Below are positions 8,365-16,613 of a DNA stretch of 64,000 nucleotides, piece after piece; the stretch's first letter is position 1, and every line of letters starts with the position of its first letter. The stretch is from an uncultured Thiohalocapsa sp. (GTDB lineage: Bacteria > Pseudomonadota > Gammaproteobacteria > Chromatiales > Chromatiaceae), in the NCBI RefSeq assembly GCF_913062725.1, contig NZ_CAJXWY010000010.1, positions 17,153 through 81,152 of the forward strand. Direction: 5' to 3'. The translations under genes were made by a program, and so were the position numbers. The notes under the pieces were generated by a model that was not told where the DNA came from, ran no database searches, and worked only from the letters and a program-made list of their open reading frames with translations.

Positions 8365-10042
8365 CGCCGAGGGTGCCACGCAGGCGCTGCCGCGGGCGCG
8401 GGTGGTGCGGCGCAAGCGCCCGTCGCTGGTGTGGCTGTTGCCTGTCATCGCCCTGGCGGTGGGCGGCTGGCTGGTGGTGAAGACCCTCGCCGAGCGCGGG
8501 CCCACCATCACCATCGACTTTGCCAACGCCGCCGGGCTGCAGGCGGGTAAGACCAAAGTCAAGTACAAGGACGTGGACATCGGCACCGTCAGCCGGATCG
8601 ACGTCAGCACCAAGCTCGACCACATTGTGGTCACCGCCGAGCTGCGTCACGGCAGTGAGCGGTTTCTCGCCGCGGATACGCGCTTTTGGGTGGCGCGCCC
8701 GCGCATCACCGCGAGCCAGGTGAGCGGGCTCGAGACGCTGCTCTCGGGCGCCTTCGTGGCGGTGGATCCGGGCACGAGCGCCAAGCAGCGCCGCCACTTC
8801 CAGGGGCTGGCCAACCCGCCCGTCATCACCACGGACACGCCCGGGCGGCGCTTTCGGCTGCGCTCGGACACCCTGGGCTCGCTGAATCCCGGTGCACCGG
8901 TGTACTACCGGCGCATCCAGGTGGGGCAGGTGATCGACTATCAGCTCGATGACGACGGCGGTACCGTGACCATCGACGTCTTCATCGACAGCCCGCACGA
9001 CAAGCTGGTACACACGAATACGCGGTTCTGGAATGCGAGTGGCATCGATCTCAAGCTCGGCGCCGACGGTGTCACCCTGGACACTCAGTCACTGGTGTCC
9101 TTGCTGGTGGGCGGCGTCGCCTTCGATACGCCGGATGATCTCGCGGCCACGGATACCCGGGCGCCGGCGGATCGCGTCTTTCCGCTCTACGCCAACCGCG
9201 GCGCCGCCCAGGAGCCGATGTCGCTTTATAAGGAGCGCTATCTCCTGGTCTTTCGGGGCTCGGTGCGGGGGCTCAACGACGGTGCGCCGGTATCCCTGCG
9301 CGGCATCCAGATCGGCCGCGTGGTGGATATTGCGCTCAAGTTCGATGAACAGGCCTTGGATTTCGTCATCTCGGTATTGGTGGAGGTGGAGCCGGAGCGC
9401 ATCGGCCTCGGCGGATCACGGCGCGTGCCGCTCACGCAGGACTCGCATGTGTTGGGTGAGCTCGTGCGCAACGGCCTGCGCGCCCAGCTCAAGACTGGCA
9501 ATCTGCTGACGGGGGCCCTCTACGTGGATCTGGACTTCCACCCCGATGCGCCGTCGGCGTCCTTGTCACGACGCGATGGTCATACCGTGCTGCCGACACT
9601 GCCCACACCACTGGAGGCGGTGACGAACAAGGTGGCAGCCATTCTGGACAAGGTGGATGCGCTGCCCATCGAAGCCATCGGCGAGGACTTGCAGGGCACG
9701 CTCGCCGGCGCACGCAAGCTCCTCGACTCGGCGGCGCTCAGCGACGCCGTCGCCGAGCTGAATGCCGCGCTTGGTCAGGTGCGCGCGCTCGCGGCGCAGC
9801 TCAATACGGCGCTCGCACCGCAGCTCGATGCCGTGCTCGAGCGGTTGCGCGGCACCCTGGACGAAGCCGAAGCCATGCTCGCGAATACCAACGAATTGAT
9901 CGGGCCGGATGCGCCGCTGTCGGTGGAAGCGGTGCGTACAATGCGTGAGGTCAGTGGGGCGGCGCGCTCGCTGCGCGTCATGGCGGACTATCTCGAACGA
10001 CACCCCGAGGCCCTCATCCAGGGCAAAGGAGGCGGACGCTGA
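8327..10042 (+). CDS. pqiB: PqiB-type MCE (MlaD) domain protein
   Basis: One N-terminal transmembrane helix (SLVWLLPVIALAVGGWLVV) is followed by three MCE domains, recognisable by VKYKDVDIGTV, VYYRRIQVGQV and VSLRGIQIGRV. The C-terminal 130 residues form a long alpha-helical/coiled-coil region rich in Ala and Leu. Three MCE domains and 571 residues match PqiB, whose hexamer forms a periplasmic channel for lipids between inner and outer membrane; YebT would have seven. It overlaps pqiA by 38 bases, and its stop shares a TGATG junction with the next gene, so the three genes are a coupled operon. Confidence 0.9.
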   Translation: MTELQRSDPTPADAEGATQALPRARVVRRKRPSLVWLLPVIALAVGGWLVVKTLAERGPTITIDFANAAGLQAGKTKVKYKDVDIGTVSRIDVSTKLDHIVVTAELRHGSERFLAADTRFWVARPRITASQVSGLETLLSGAFVAVDPGTSAKQRRHFQGLANPPVITTDTPGRRFRLRSDTLGSLNPGAPVYYRRIQVGQVIDYQLDDDGGTVTIDVFIDSPHDKLVHTNTRFWNASGIDLKLGADGVTLDTQSLVSLLVGGVAFDTPDDLAATDTRAPADRVFPLYANRGAAQEPMSLYKERYLLVFRGSVRGLNDGAPVSLRGIQIGRVVDIALKFDEQALDFVISVLVEVEPERIGLGGSRRVPLTQDSHVLGELVRNGLRAQLKTGNLLTGALYVDLDFHPDAPSASLSRRDGHTVLPTLPTPLEAVTNKVAAILDKVDALPIEAIGEDLQGTLAGARKLLDSAALSDAVAELNAALGQVRALAAQLNTALAPQLDAVLERLRGTLDEAEAMLANTNELIGPDAPLSVEAVRTMREVSGAARSLRVMADYLERHPEALIQGKGGGR

Positions 10043-10806
10043 TGTTGGTGCTGTGGTTGGAAAGGATCGCAAGGGGGCGCGCCGGCGCCCGCGGTGGTGA
10101 CGCGATGTGCCGTGGAGTCGGACGACGCCGGCGTTATGGTCTTTGGCTGTTGGTGGCGGCGGCGCTGGTGTTGGTGCTTGCCGGCTGCGCCACCACGCCG
10201 CCGTCGTCCTTCTACACCCTGACGCCGCTGCCCGCGGCCGCCGGCAGCGCCGGCGATGTCAGCAACGGCGACATCGCCGTGGGGCTCGGTCCCGTGAGCT
10301 TTCCCCAGTTCCTCGACCGCCCGCAGATCGTCACCCGTGACGGCGCCAACCGACTGGTGGTGGACGAGTTCCACCGCTGGGGCGGCACCGTCCAGGATGA
10401 CTTCCTGCGTGTTTGGGGCGAAAACCTCGCTTACCTGCTGGACAGTTCCCGGGTGGCGCTGTTCCCGTCGGAGTCCCGGATGACCCCGGATTATCGGCTC
10501 CCGGCGCAGGTGCTGTCTTTCGAGGGCGCCGCCGATGGCAATGCGGTGCTCAAGGTGCGCTGGTCGGTGACCGATGAGCGCTTGCGCCGCAGCTACATCG
10601 CCCGCGAAGACGCCTACCGTTGCCCGTTTCGCGTCGCCCCTGCAACAACCGACGCAGCCAACCAGCAAGCGCGCTATGCGGCGGTCGTGGCGGCCCTCAG
10701 CGAGTGTCTGGGCACGTTCAGCCGGGATGTGGCCGCCGTGCTCGAGGGCCTCTCCAAGCCGCGGCCGGCATCCGCCGAGACCGCCGCAGCGACTCCCGAC
10801 AGATAG
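10042..10806 (+). CDS. pqiC: PqiC-like outer-membrane lipoprotein (DUF330/ABC auxiliary)
   Basis: A lipoprotein signal is visible: an Arg-rich start, the hydrophobic run YGLWLLVAAALVLVLAGC and lipobox LAGC, followed directly by FYTLTPLPA, the start typical of PqiC/DUF330 proteins. GLGPVSFPQFLDRPQIVTR is the family's first conserved block. The start overlaps the pqiB stop as TGATG; an internal ATG at 10105 would give a more usual signal-peptide length and could be the true start. The protein should anchor the PqiB channel to the outer membrane, where PqiC is known to sit. The length of about 230-254 residues is within the family's range. Confidence 0.85.
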   Translation: MLVLWLERIARGRAGARGGDAMCRGVGRRRRYGLWLLVAAALVLVLAGCATTPPSSFYTLTPLPAAAGSAGDVSNGDIAVGLGPVSFPQFLDRPQIVTRDGANRLVVDEFHRWGGTVQDDFLRVWGENLAYLLDSSRVALFPSESRMTPDYRLPAQVLSFEGAADGNAVLKVRWSVTDERLRRSYIAREDAYRCPFRVAPATTDAANQQARYAAVVAALSECLGTFSRDVAAVLEGLSKPRPASAETAAATPDR

Positions 10807-10944
10807 CCCACGCGCTGGGTCGCCGGTGCCGCGATCTCCCATGATCGCAAGCCCTGCTGCGCTCGGCACGGCGGCGGGGGCCGCCTGACGCCACAGCGCC
10901 GCACGCGCGCGGCCGCGACGGCTGGGATGCGATCCCGGGCGTTT

Positions 10945-11034
10945 TTGTGCGCTGCAACAAAATCTCGCCGGACCCCTTGACAGCACCGATTCGGGCGACT
11001 ATTGTGCACTGCAACAATTGCTGCACTGCAGCAA
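10945..11034 (+). promoter_or_regulatory. Three PhaR-like operator copies upstream of the phasin gene
   Basis: TTGTGCGCTGCAACAA (10945-10960) and TTGTGCACTGCAACAA (11002-11017) differ by one base. TTGCTGCACTGCAGCAA (11018-11034) is a perfect palindrome apart from its central base and abuts the second copy. The TGC/GCA-rich pattern and GCAACAA half-sites match what is known of PhaR, the PHB-sensing repressor of phasin genes. Two copies cover the -10 and start region, and one lies about 30 bases upstream of the -35. Which protein binds is inference. Confidence 0.7.
10977..11005 (+). promoter_or_regulatory. Sigma-70-type promoter of the phasin gene
   Basis: A consensus -35 TTGACA is followed by a 17-base spacer and the -10 TATTGT. 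The -10 overlaps the second PhaR-like operator, a geometry expected for repression. The start would lie near 11012, leaving a leader of about 105 bases before the phasin ATG. Confidence 0.75.
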
Positions 11035-11117
11035 CCCGGGCCGCGGGGGTACCGGCGGCAGGCACGCAACCAGTAACCCATATGGCCCTCGCGCCAGCGA
11101 ATGACCGGAGCATTGAG

Positions 11118-11489
11118 ATGAGCACCCAAGACGCTATGAAGACCTACAACGACCTCACCAACCAGAACGTCGAGCGCATGAACGCCCTTGGCGAGCTGAA
11201 CCTGAAAGTGGCCGAGCGCATGGCCAGCCGACAGATGGACGTCATGAGCCTGTTCATGGAGCAGGGTGTGCGCATGATGAAGCTGGCCACCGAGGCCAAG
11301 GGCTACAGCGAGCTCTATAAGGGCCAAGTGGATATGGCGCGCGAGATGAGCGAGAAGCTCATGGCCGAGTCCAAGACCACCATGGCCATGGCCGGCGAGA
11401 TCCGCGACGACTACCGCGGCTGGCTCGACGCGGCAATGGCCGACATCAAAGAAGGTAACAGTGCTGTTCGTAACGCCGTTACGGCCTGA
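11118..11489 (+). CDS. phaP: Phasin (PHB granule-associated protein)
   Basis: The 123 residues are almost entirely alpha-helical and amphipathic, without cysteine. The sequence YNDLTNQNVERMNALGELNL followed by repeated Met/Glu/Lys-rich helices is typical of small phasins, which coat polyhydroxybutyrate granules and set their number and size. The ATG at 11118 was chosen because it begins the conserved helix; the frame is open further upstream, but that part contains the promoter and operators. The phaB gene 220 bases downstream confirms the PHB context. No PHA synthase gene is in the window. Confidence 0.85.
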   Translation: MSTQDAMKTYNDLTNQNVERMNALGELNLKVAERMASRQMDVMSLFMEQGVRMMKLATEAKGYSELYKGQVDMAREMSEKLMAESKTTMAMAGEIRDDYRGWLDAAMADIKEGNSAVRNAVTA

Positions 11490-11711
11490 AGGAGCAGCCC
11501 GCGCACCGGGACAGATGCCGGCCTGAATTCAGGCCGCAGCGCCGACCCTCGGTCGGCAACCGGCGCGGCGGGTGCGGCAGGGATGCCCGCTGCGTCCGCT
11601 GCGGGCTTACCGTCCCCGGCCGAGCCGAATGGCTCCGACACCGGGGTATTGCCTCTGTCCGCGGCCGAGACGCATCAGGAGCAGACAGACCAACAACAGC
11701 GAGAAGCGATT

Positions 11712-12458
11712 ATGACAACAGCGCGCGTTGCACTGGTGACGGGCGGCATCGGCGGAATTGGCACCGCCATTTGCCAGCGCCTGGCGCGGGACGGGTTCCG
11801 CGTTTTCGCCAACCATCATCCATCGGAGCAGGAGGCTGCCGAGGCCTGGAAGAATGACCAGGCGGGCTTGGGGTTCGACATCGACACCATCGCCGGCGAC
11901 GTGTCCTCGTTCGAGGATAGTAAGCGGATGATCGATGACATCCAGGGGCAGCACGGCGCCGTGGCCGTGTTGGTGAATTGCGCCGGCATCACCCGGGACA
12001 AGACGTTCAAGAAGCTGGACGAAGACGCCTGGCGGGCGGTCATCGACGTCAATCTCAACAGCGTCTACAACGTCACCCGTAACGTTTGGGAAGGCATGTT
12101 GGCGGCGGGCTTCGGCCGTGTGATCAACATCTCCTCGGTCAACGGTCAGCGCGGGCAGTTTGGTCAAACCAACTATGCGACGGCGAAGGCCGGCATGCAT
12201 GGCTTCACCATGAGCCTGGCACAGGAAGGCGCCGCCAAGGGCATCACCGTGAACACCGTGTCACCCGGCTATGTGGAGACGGCCATGACCCTGGCCATGC
12301 GCGATGATGTGCGCGAGGCGATCGTGGCCGGCGTGCCCATGCGCCGCATGGGCAAGCCCGAGGAAATCGCGAGCGCCGTGGCCTTCCTGGTCGCCGACGA
12401 GAACGGCTATGTCACCGGCGCCAATCTGCCGGTGAACGGCGGTCTCTTCATGCACTGA
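11712..12458 (+). CDS. phaB: Acetoacetyl-CoA reductase (NADPH-dependent)
   Basis: Short-chain dehydrogenase that reduces acetoacetyl-CoA to (R)-3-hydroxybutyryl-CoA for PHB synthesis. Visible are VTGGIGGIGTAICQRLA (nucleotide-binding TGxxxGxG), VNCAGITRD, catalytic Ser in INISSVNGQRGQFGQTNY, and YATAK (Tyr and Lys of the YxxxK motif). GQFGQTNYATAKAGMHGF is the signature of PhaB rather than FabG. The ATG is preceded by a weak AGCGAG-type site, and the 248-residue length is standard. It follows the phasin gene and ends before a strong terminator, so the two may form one unit. Confidence 0.93.
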   Translation: MTTARVALVTGGIGGIGTAICQRLARDGFRVFANHHPSEQEAAEAWKNDQAGLGFDIDTIAGDVSSFEDSKRMIDDIQGQHGAVAVLVNCAGITRDKTFKKLDEDAWRAVIDVNLNSVYNVTRNVWEGMLAAGFGRVINISSVNGQRGQFGQTNYATAKAGMHGFTMSLAQEGAAKGITVNTVSPGYVETAMTLAMRDDVREAIVAGVPMRRMGKPEEIASAVAFLVADENGYVTGANLPVNGGLFMH

Positions 12459-12592
12459 CGCCGGCCGCCACCGCAGGCACGAAGCGCCGGCGGTGGCCCG
12501 GTGACCTGTCGGCGCGCGTGTCGTCATCCGCCGCTGCACCGGCGCTGTCGCGAATGGGTCCTCCTCGTCTCTCTCTGATGAGACGTTCCTCT

Positions 12593-12618
12593 GCCCGGCG
12601 CCCCGCCGGGCTTTTTTT
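12593..12618 (+). terminator. Rho-independent terminator after phaB
   Basis: A perfect 8-bp stem (GCCCGGCG / CGCCGGGC, 3-base loop) is followed by seven T residues. It lies 134 bases after the phaB stop and before the convergent transporter gene. Confidence 0.9.
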
Positions 12619-12660
12619 AGTGCGCTTTGACCCGATCACATCGCCTTCGCTGGCCCGGCC

Positions 12661-14493
12661 TCAAAGCGTATTGAAGTAAATCGCCAACAAGAACCCCGTC
12701 AAGGTGGACAGGCCCACCACACCGCCGCCTTTGTGAAAGGCCTCGGGTAGCATGGTCTCCGCCACCATGGTGAGCATGGCGCCGGCGGCGATGCCCTCGA
12801 TGAGTGCGAAGACCCCCGCCGAGGCATCCGCCAGCAGGACGGCGCCGAGCGCCGCGCCGACGCCGGTCATCAGCATCAGACTGGTCCACATGGTAAGGAT
12901 ACGCGCCACCCCAAGTCCCTGTTCCTTCATGCCGGCGGCGCTCGAGAGCGCCTCCGGCAGATTGGCCAGGAAGAGCCCGCCGAGCAGCGACAGGCTGATG
13001 CCGCCGGTGATGAGCACATTGGCGCCGATGACGAAGGACTCGGGGATGCCGTCGAGGGTCATGCCCAGGTACATGGCCACGGCGGCGCCCTTGTGCCCCG
13101 CTACCTGCCGGGTCATTTCCGATAACGAGGGCATGACATGACCGCCGGCGACGCGCTTGGCCGCCCGGTCCATCCAGGCGGCGGCGCGCCTGGCACCCAG
13201 GTGTTGCTGCTCGGTGAGATAGGCGCGCACGGGATTGCGCTTGAGATAGTCTGCGAGGCGTGCGCGCAGCTCCGGCAACTGCGCCAACAGCTGCTCGAAA
13301 TCCCGCCGCCTGAGCTCGGAGACCTCGACGGCGTCGTGTGCCACCGCGGTCACGGCATGTGGCCCCACGGTGAAAAAGGCGAAGCCGCCGAAGCCCTCGC
13401 CGGCCTCCACCACCTGCGGGCGCCGACTGCGTTGATCCTGATCGAACAGGTAGACGGTACCGCGGCGTAGCAGGTACAGGCGCTCCGCCGGCTGGCCCCG
13501 GTGGAAGAAGTTATAGCCGTCTGGCGCGTGCTTGTGCACCAGCCGGGCGGCGATGCGTTGTAGCGTTGTCTCCGACAAACCCGGGAAGAACCCGAGTCGC
13601 GGCTCATCGCGCATGAGCTCCACCGGCGCTTCGGTGATCGGCTCGGGCTCGATGGGGGGGTCATAAGCGCCCTCGGTGTCGAGCTCTGTGAGCGCTGCCT
13701 CGCGCCAGCGCGCAATGGCAGCATCCGTCAGCCGGTGGCGCTCGCGCAGGTATTGGGTCAGTTCCGCCTCCCGCAGCAGGCCGCCGAGCACCGCGCGCAG
13801 TTCTGAGCAATCGGACACCAGGCGCATGAATCCCTCCCGCGGGATCAACAACAGCTTGGTATCGGCCACCGTATGCGCCTCGGTGGCCCGGGGCAGATTC
13901 GCAATGAAGCTCATGCGCCCGAAGGCGTCATGGCGCCCGAGATGCTCGAACACCCGACCACCGGCGCTGGGATCGCTCAGTTCCACCGCGCCATCGAGGA
14001 TCACATACATGTAGCTCGGCGGATCATCGGTACGGTAGAGACAGCGATGCGCTGGAACCTCCTGGATCTGCACGATGGCGAGCAGCCGGTCGAGCGTCGG
14101 CGACGACAGCGCCGCGAGTGCGGGGATACGGCGAATACCGGCGAGCACGCGTCGCAGTCGCCGGCGCGCCTGGCTACGCCAAAAATTGAGGGCGGTGGAC
14201 GGCTTGCGCAAATAGCCCCCCTGGCGGTTGACGGCCCAATCCAACAGCTTGAACAGGGTGCCGCCGATGACGGCGCCGAGCGCGAGATCGAAGAAGTGCC
14301 CGCGGTCCACCCCCGGGGCGATGAGATCGATGGTCAGCGCCGCCAGCAGGGCACCACCGCCGAAGGCGAGGAGAAAGGCCATGATGCGATCCGGCGGCCG
14401 CCAGAGCACGCCCACCGCCGCTCCCACCGGCAGCGTGGCGGCGCTGATGAGTCCGAATGCCAGGGCCGATAGCAGCACCGAGTCGAAGGGCAT
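12661..14493 (-). CDS. ZIP-type metal transporter interrupted by two cyclic-nucleotide-binding domains
   Basis: The 610-residue protein starts with three membrane helices (residues 1-90) that include AFGGGALLAALTIDLIAP. It then has two cNMP-binding-fold domains: the first (about 130-250) with YMYVILDGAVEL and FGRMSFIANLPRATEAHTV, the second (about 290-410) with FHRGQPAERLYLLRRGTVYLF and GFGGFAFFTVGPHAVTAVA. The C-terminus returns to membrane helices with HKGAAVAMYLGMTLDGIPES and FLANLPEALSS, which match ZIP helices IV and V (D/H-x-x-PE motifs lining the metal site). The CNB pair therefore replaces the cytoplasmic loop between ZIP helices III and IV. Metal and nucleotide are unknown; neither CNB domain shows a complete canonical cAMP signature, so either may only be structural. 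Confidence 0.75.
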   Translation of the reverse strand: MPFDSVLLSALAFGLISAATLPVGAAVGVLWRPPDRIMAFLLAFGGGALLAALTIDLIAPGVDRGHFFDLALGAVIGGTLFKLLDWAVNRQGGYLRKPSTALNFWRSQARRRLRRVLAGIRRIPALAALSSPTLDRLLAIVQIQEVPAHRCLYRTDDPPSYMYVILDGAVELSDPSAGGRVFEHLGRHDAFGRMSFIANLPRATEAHTVADTKLLLIPREGFMRLVSDCSELRAVLGGLLREAELTQYLRERHRLTDAAIARWREAALTELDTEGAYDPPIEPEPITEAPVELMRDEPRLGFFPGLSETTLQRIAARLVHKHAPDGYNFFHRGQPAERLYLLRRGTVYLFDQDQRSRRPQVVEAGEGFGGFAFFTVGPHAVTAVAHDAVEVSELRRRDFEQLLAQLPELRARLADYLKRNPVRAYLTEQQHLGARRAAAWMDRAAKRVAGGHVMPSLSEMTRQVAGHKGAAVAMYLGMTLDGIPESFVIGANVLITGGISLSLLGGLFLANLPEALSSAAGMKEQGLGVARILTMWTSLMLMTGVGAALGAVLLADASAGVFALIEGIAAGAMLTMVAETMLPEAFHKGGGVVGLSTLTGFLLAIYFNTL

Positions 14494-14930
14494 GGCTGGA
14501 CAGTCTGTAGAGAAGAGTCGATGGGGCCGGGTGGGAGATACCCGGCGGATGTCAATGTCCGGCGCAGGCGCCAGCGGGCTGGGTAGCGGCTGGCGGGGGA
14601 CGCCGTGGATACGTCCCTGTAGGCTTCACGACAGCATCCCTGCTGTCGAGACCCCCGCCATCCGTTACCCAGCCCGCAGAAGCCGAAAACCGAGATGCGA
14701 TTGGTCAACAGGATCGGACCGTTCGGGCCTTGGTCCCGGCAATCGTGCGGGAAGTCTGCGTTGGTTGCGGGCGCGCTAAAATGGGCGGAAGACAGGCGCC
14801 GCGTGCCAGGCGCTGCGGCACTTTACCGCAAGCCGGCCCGGCGTGTGATCCGTGGTGCGCCCTGACATGGGCGCGCCGTGCCCCCTGCCAACCGATCGGT
14901 CGGACAGCCGCCGGCCCGAGGCCGTCTCGC
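14494..14930 (+). other. Divergent control region carrying a palindromic repeat
   Basis: About 437 bases separate the divergent ZIP/CNB gene and the slp-like gene. The main content is the palindromic element annotated separately. To its right, TAAAAT near 14775 could be a -10 box, but no convincing -35 lies at the right distance. No open frame here has recognisable motifs. Confidence 0.4.
14574..14677. repeat. Large imperfect palindromic intergenic element (full copy)
   Basis: The outer arms begin with GCGGGCTGG and contain GGGTAGCGGCTGGCGGGGG on the left and, as reverse complement on the right, GGGTAACGGATGGCGGGGG (24 of 26 outer bases pair). Inside lies a perfect 8-bp hairpin CGACAGCA/TGCTGTCG with a 4-base loop. 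Diverged or partial copies occur near 16201 and 20259. The size and structure resemble dispersed palindromic units known in gammaproteobacteria; no coding capacity is visible. Confidence 0.7.
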
Positions 14931-15479
14931 ATGTCCCGACTCCAGATGCTCGCGCCAATTCTCGCAGCAACCCTGCTCACCGCCGGTTGCGCCAGCACCG
15001 GCCCGGGCCATTGCCGCGCGCCGATCGGCGATCGTGCGCTGACCCCAGCCGTGGTCGCCGCGCAAGGTGATGACGTGGGCGAGGCGATCACCTGGGGCGG
15101 GACGCTGGTATCCGCGCGTCACCGGGCGGATGCGACGGACCTGGAGGTGCTGGCCTATCCGCTGGACGCTTGCGCCCGGCCCTTGCTGCGTCAGCCGGCG
15201 CAGGGACGTTTCATCGTCCGCCGACCCGGTTATCTCGAGACCGCGGATCTGACGCCGGGGCGGCGCATCACCGCCAGCGGGCGCATCATCGCCATCGTGG
15301 ATGGGCGCATCGGCGAAGCCGACTATCGCTTGCCGGTGCTCGAGGATGCGGCACCCCGGATCTGGCCCGAGCGCGAAGACGCCGTCGGCGGCGCCGGGAC
15401 CCGCGTGCGGCCCTGGATCAGTATCGGTGTCGGCGGCGGCCGCGGCTGGAGTGGCGGCGGCGTCGGTATTCGGTTCTAG
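14931..15479 (+). CDS. slp: Slp-family outer-membrane lipoprotein
   Basis: The signal peptide LAPILAATLLTAGC carries lipobox LTAGC, predicting an acylated Cys at about residue 18. The mature part has the Slp pattern: GEAITWGGTLVSARHRADATD (family: GxxVRWGGxIxxVxN), LEVLAYPLD, GRFIVRRPGYLETADLTPGR and ITASGRI. Slp is a starvation-inducible outer-membrane lipoprotein of uncertain function. The tail is Gly-rich (GVGGGRGWSGGGVG) and ends in RF, like some outer-membrane-associated proteins. The ATG gives 182 residues, normal for the family. It is divergent from the ZIP/CNB gene. Confidence 0.8.
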   Translation: MSRLQMLAPILAATLLTAGCASTGPGHCRAPIGDRALTPAVVAAQGDDVGEAITWGGTLVSARHRADATDLEVLAYPLDACARPLLRQPAQGRFIVRRPGYLETADLTPGRRITASGRIIAIVDGRIGEADYRLPVLEDAAPRIWPEREDAVGGAGTRVRPWISIGVGGGRGWSGGGVGIRF

Positions 15480-15591
15480 TGCTCGTGGCCTGCGCGTCAC
15501 GGGATACACCCTGATCACGCGCTTGAGAGCATGCGGCGTCTGCCTTGTGGTGTTGCACCGGAGTCGCAAGCCCGAGCGGGACACAACCGTC

Positions 15592-16131
15592 TTAGGATCG
15601 CGTTGCGGCGGCGGGCGCCGTCTCTTCGATGACGATGGCGTCCGGATTCGGGAAGCGCTCCACCACCCAGGACGGCAGTTTCGCCTGGCTGGCGTGATAG
15701 AGCGCATCGGATTCGACGATGATCAGCACCAGTACCGTGACCATCACCGGCAGGATGCCAACGCCGGCGACCAGCGCAATCGCGGCCTCCTTCATCATGC
15801 CGCCGTAGACATGGCTTGCCCATGCCAGCGCAACGGCCGCGAGCAGCAGCGCCAGCATCACAATGAACAGCCGGCTGCGGCGCGCGCACACCTGCCAGTG
15901 ACACATGACGTACCAGGGGTCTCGGCCGACGGCCCGATGTGCCCGCCACAGGATATAGCTGAGCATGGCGAAGGAGATGGCCGGGATCAGCGCCATGACC
16001 CACGGAAAGCTTCCGGCGACGCCACCAGCGGCAACCGCCATCAGGATGTGGTTGCCGATGAGGTTGGTGAGGAAGATCTCGTGCGGCACATTGGCGCGCT
16101 TGATGTCTTGGCGGCTGACTTGGAAGCGCAT
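15592..16131 (-). CDS. Conserved-looking membrane protein of unknown function (about four helices)
   Basis: I do not recognise this gene. The 179-residue frame has a polar start (MRFQVSRQDIKRANVPHEIF) and about four hydrophobic segments, among them MAVAAGGVAGSFPWVMALI, LFIVMLALLLAAVALAW and AALVAGVGILPVMVTVLVL-like stretches, then a polar C-terminus ending ETAPAAATRS. The coding probability looks good because the third-position GC pattern and hydrophobic periodicity agree with this frame. The frame stays open upstream, but that extension overlaps the repeat element and is Arg/Pro-rich, so the ATG at 16131 is preferred although no strong ribosome-binding site precedes it. It stands alone, convergent with the slp-like gene. 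Confidence 0.65.
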   Translation of the reverse strand: MRFQVSRQDIKRANVPHEIFLTNLIGNHILMAVAAGGVAGSFPWVMALIPAISFAMLSYILWRAHRAVGRDPWYVMCHWQVCARRSRLFIVMLALLLAAVALAWASHVYGGMMKEAAIALVAGVGILPVMVTVLVLIIVESDALYHASQAKLPSWVVERFPNPDAIVIEETAPAAATRS

Positions 16132-16200
16132 GACGGCTGTTCGCGGATGATGACTGTGCAGGCCCCAGAGTATACCCGTCGTCCCGGGCGCGTCGGTTGT

Positions 16201-16296
16201 TGGGTTGGATAGCGGCTGACGCCGGGCGCCGTGGAGAGGTGTCTGTCGGCCTGGGGCGGCATGTCTGCGCTCGAGCGTCCGCCAGCGGCCACCCAA
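16201..16296. repeat. Diverged copy of the palindromic intergenic element
   Basis: The left arm TGGGTTGGATAGCGGCTGAC and a right arm ending CGCCAGCGGCCACCCA repeat the outer arms of the element at 14574 in both orientation and spacing, with many substitutions. It sits just upstream of the unknown membrane protein gene on the minus strand. Confidence 0.5.
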
Positions 16297-16492
16297 GCCC
16301 CCGGGTCGGTTGGTGGCGGGCCATGATCTGGTCCTGGGGATAGCAACGTGGGCTGCGGGATGGGGTCGACGGTTGTCTGGTGAGGGCTGATCCGCCCGTC
16401 TGGGTCGCCGCAGTCGCCGCCGGCCGTTTTGGCTATTTGTTGCAAGATGACTACAGCGCTGATGCGTATATGTCGTAATTTGTTGCAAAGTG

Positions 16493-16509
16493 GTACTGTA
16501 GTGAAACAC
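16493..16509 (+). promoter_or_regulatory. Leader motif shared by the two microprotein genes (copy 1)
   Basis: GTACTGTAGTGAAACAC here and GTATGTAATGAAACAC at 32956 match except for a one-base gap and one substitution. Each ends 105-110 bases before a microprotein ATG. The surroundings also align loosely (GG-TAA-GG, then a purine-rich stretch). It could be a promoter element or activator site; the factor is unknown. Confidence 0.5.
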
Positions 16510-16613
16510 TCGGATAACGGTTTCCGAGGAAGATGGTAGCCAGAGTACGAAGCGCCGACGATAAACGCGGCGCCGCGTCAGTCCTTGAATCACGCAACCT
16601 CTGGAGAACTGTC

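Larger units (their letters stand above)
16132..16613 (+). other. Intergenic region with repeat copy and microprotein leader
   Basis: The left part holds a diverged copy of the palindromic repeat. The right part is the leader of the microprotein at 16614. It contains TTTGTTGCAA twice (16436-16445 and 16479-16488) in an unusually AT-rich patch, then the motif shared with the second microprotein leader. TTGTTGCA is the complement of the TGCAACAA half-site in the phasin operators, which may or may not be meaningful. Confidence 0.5.
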
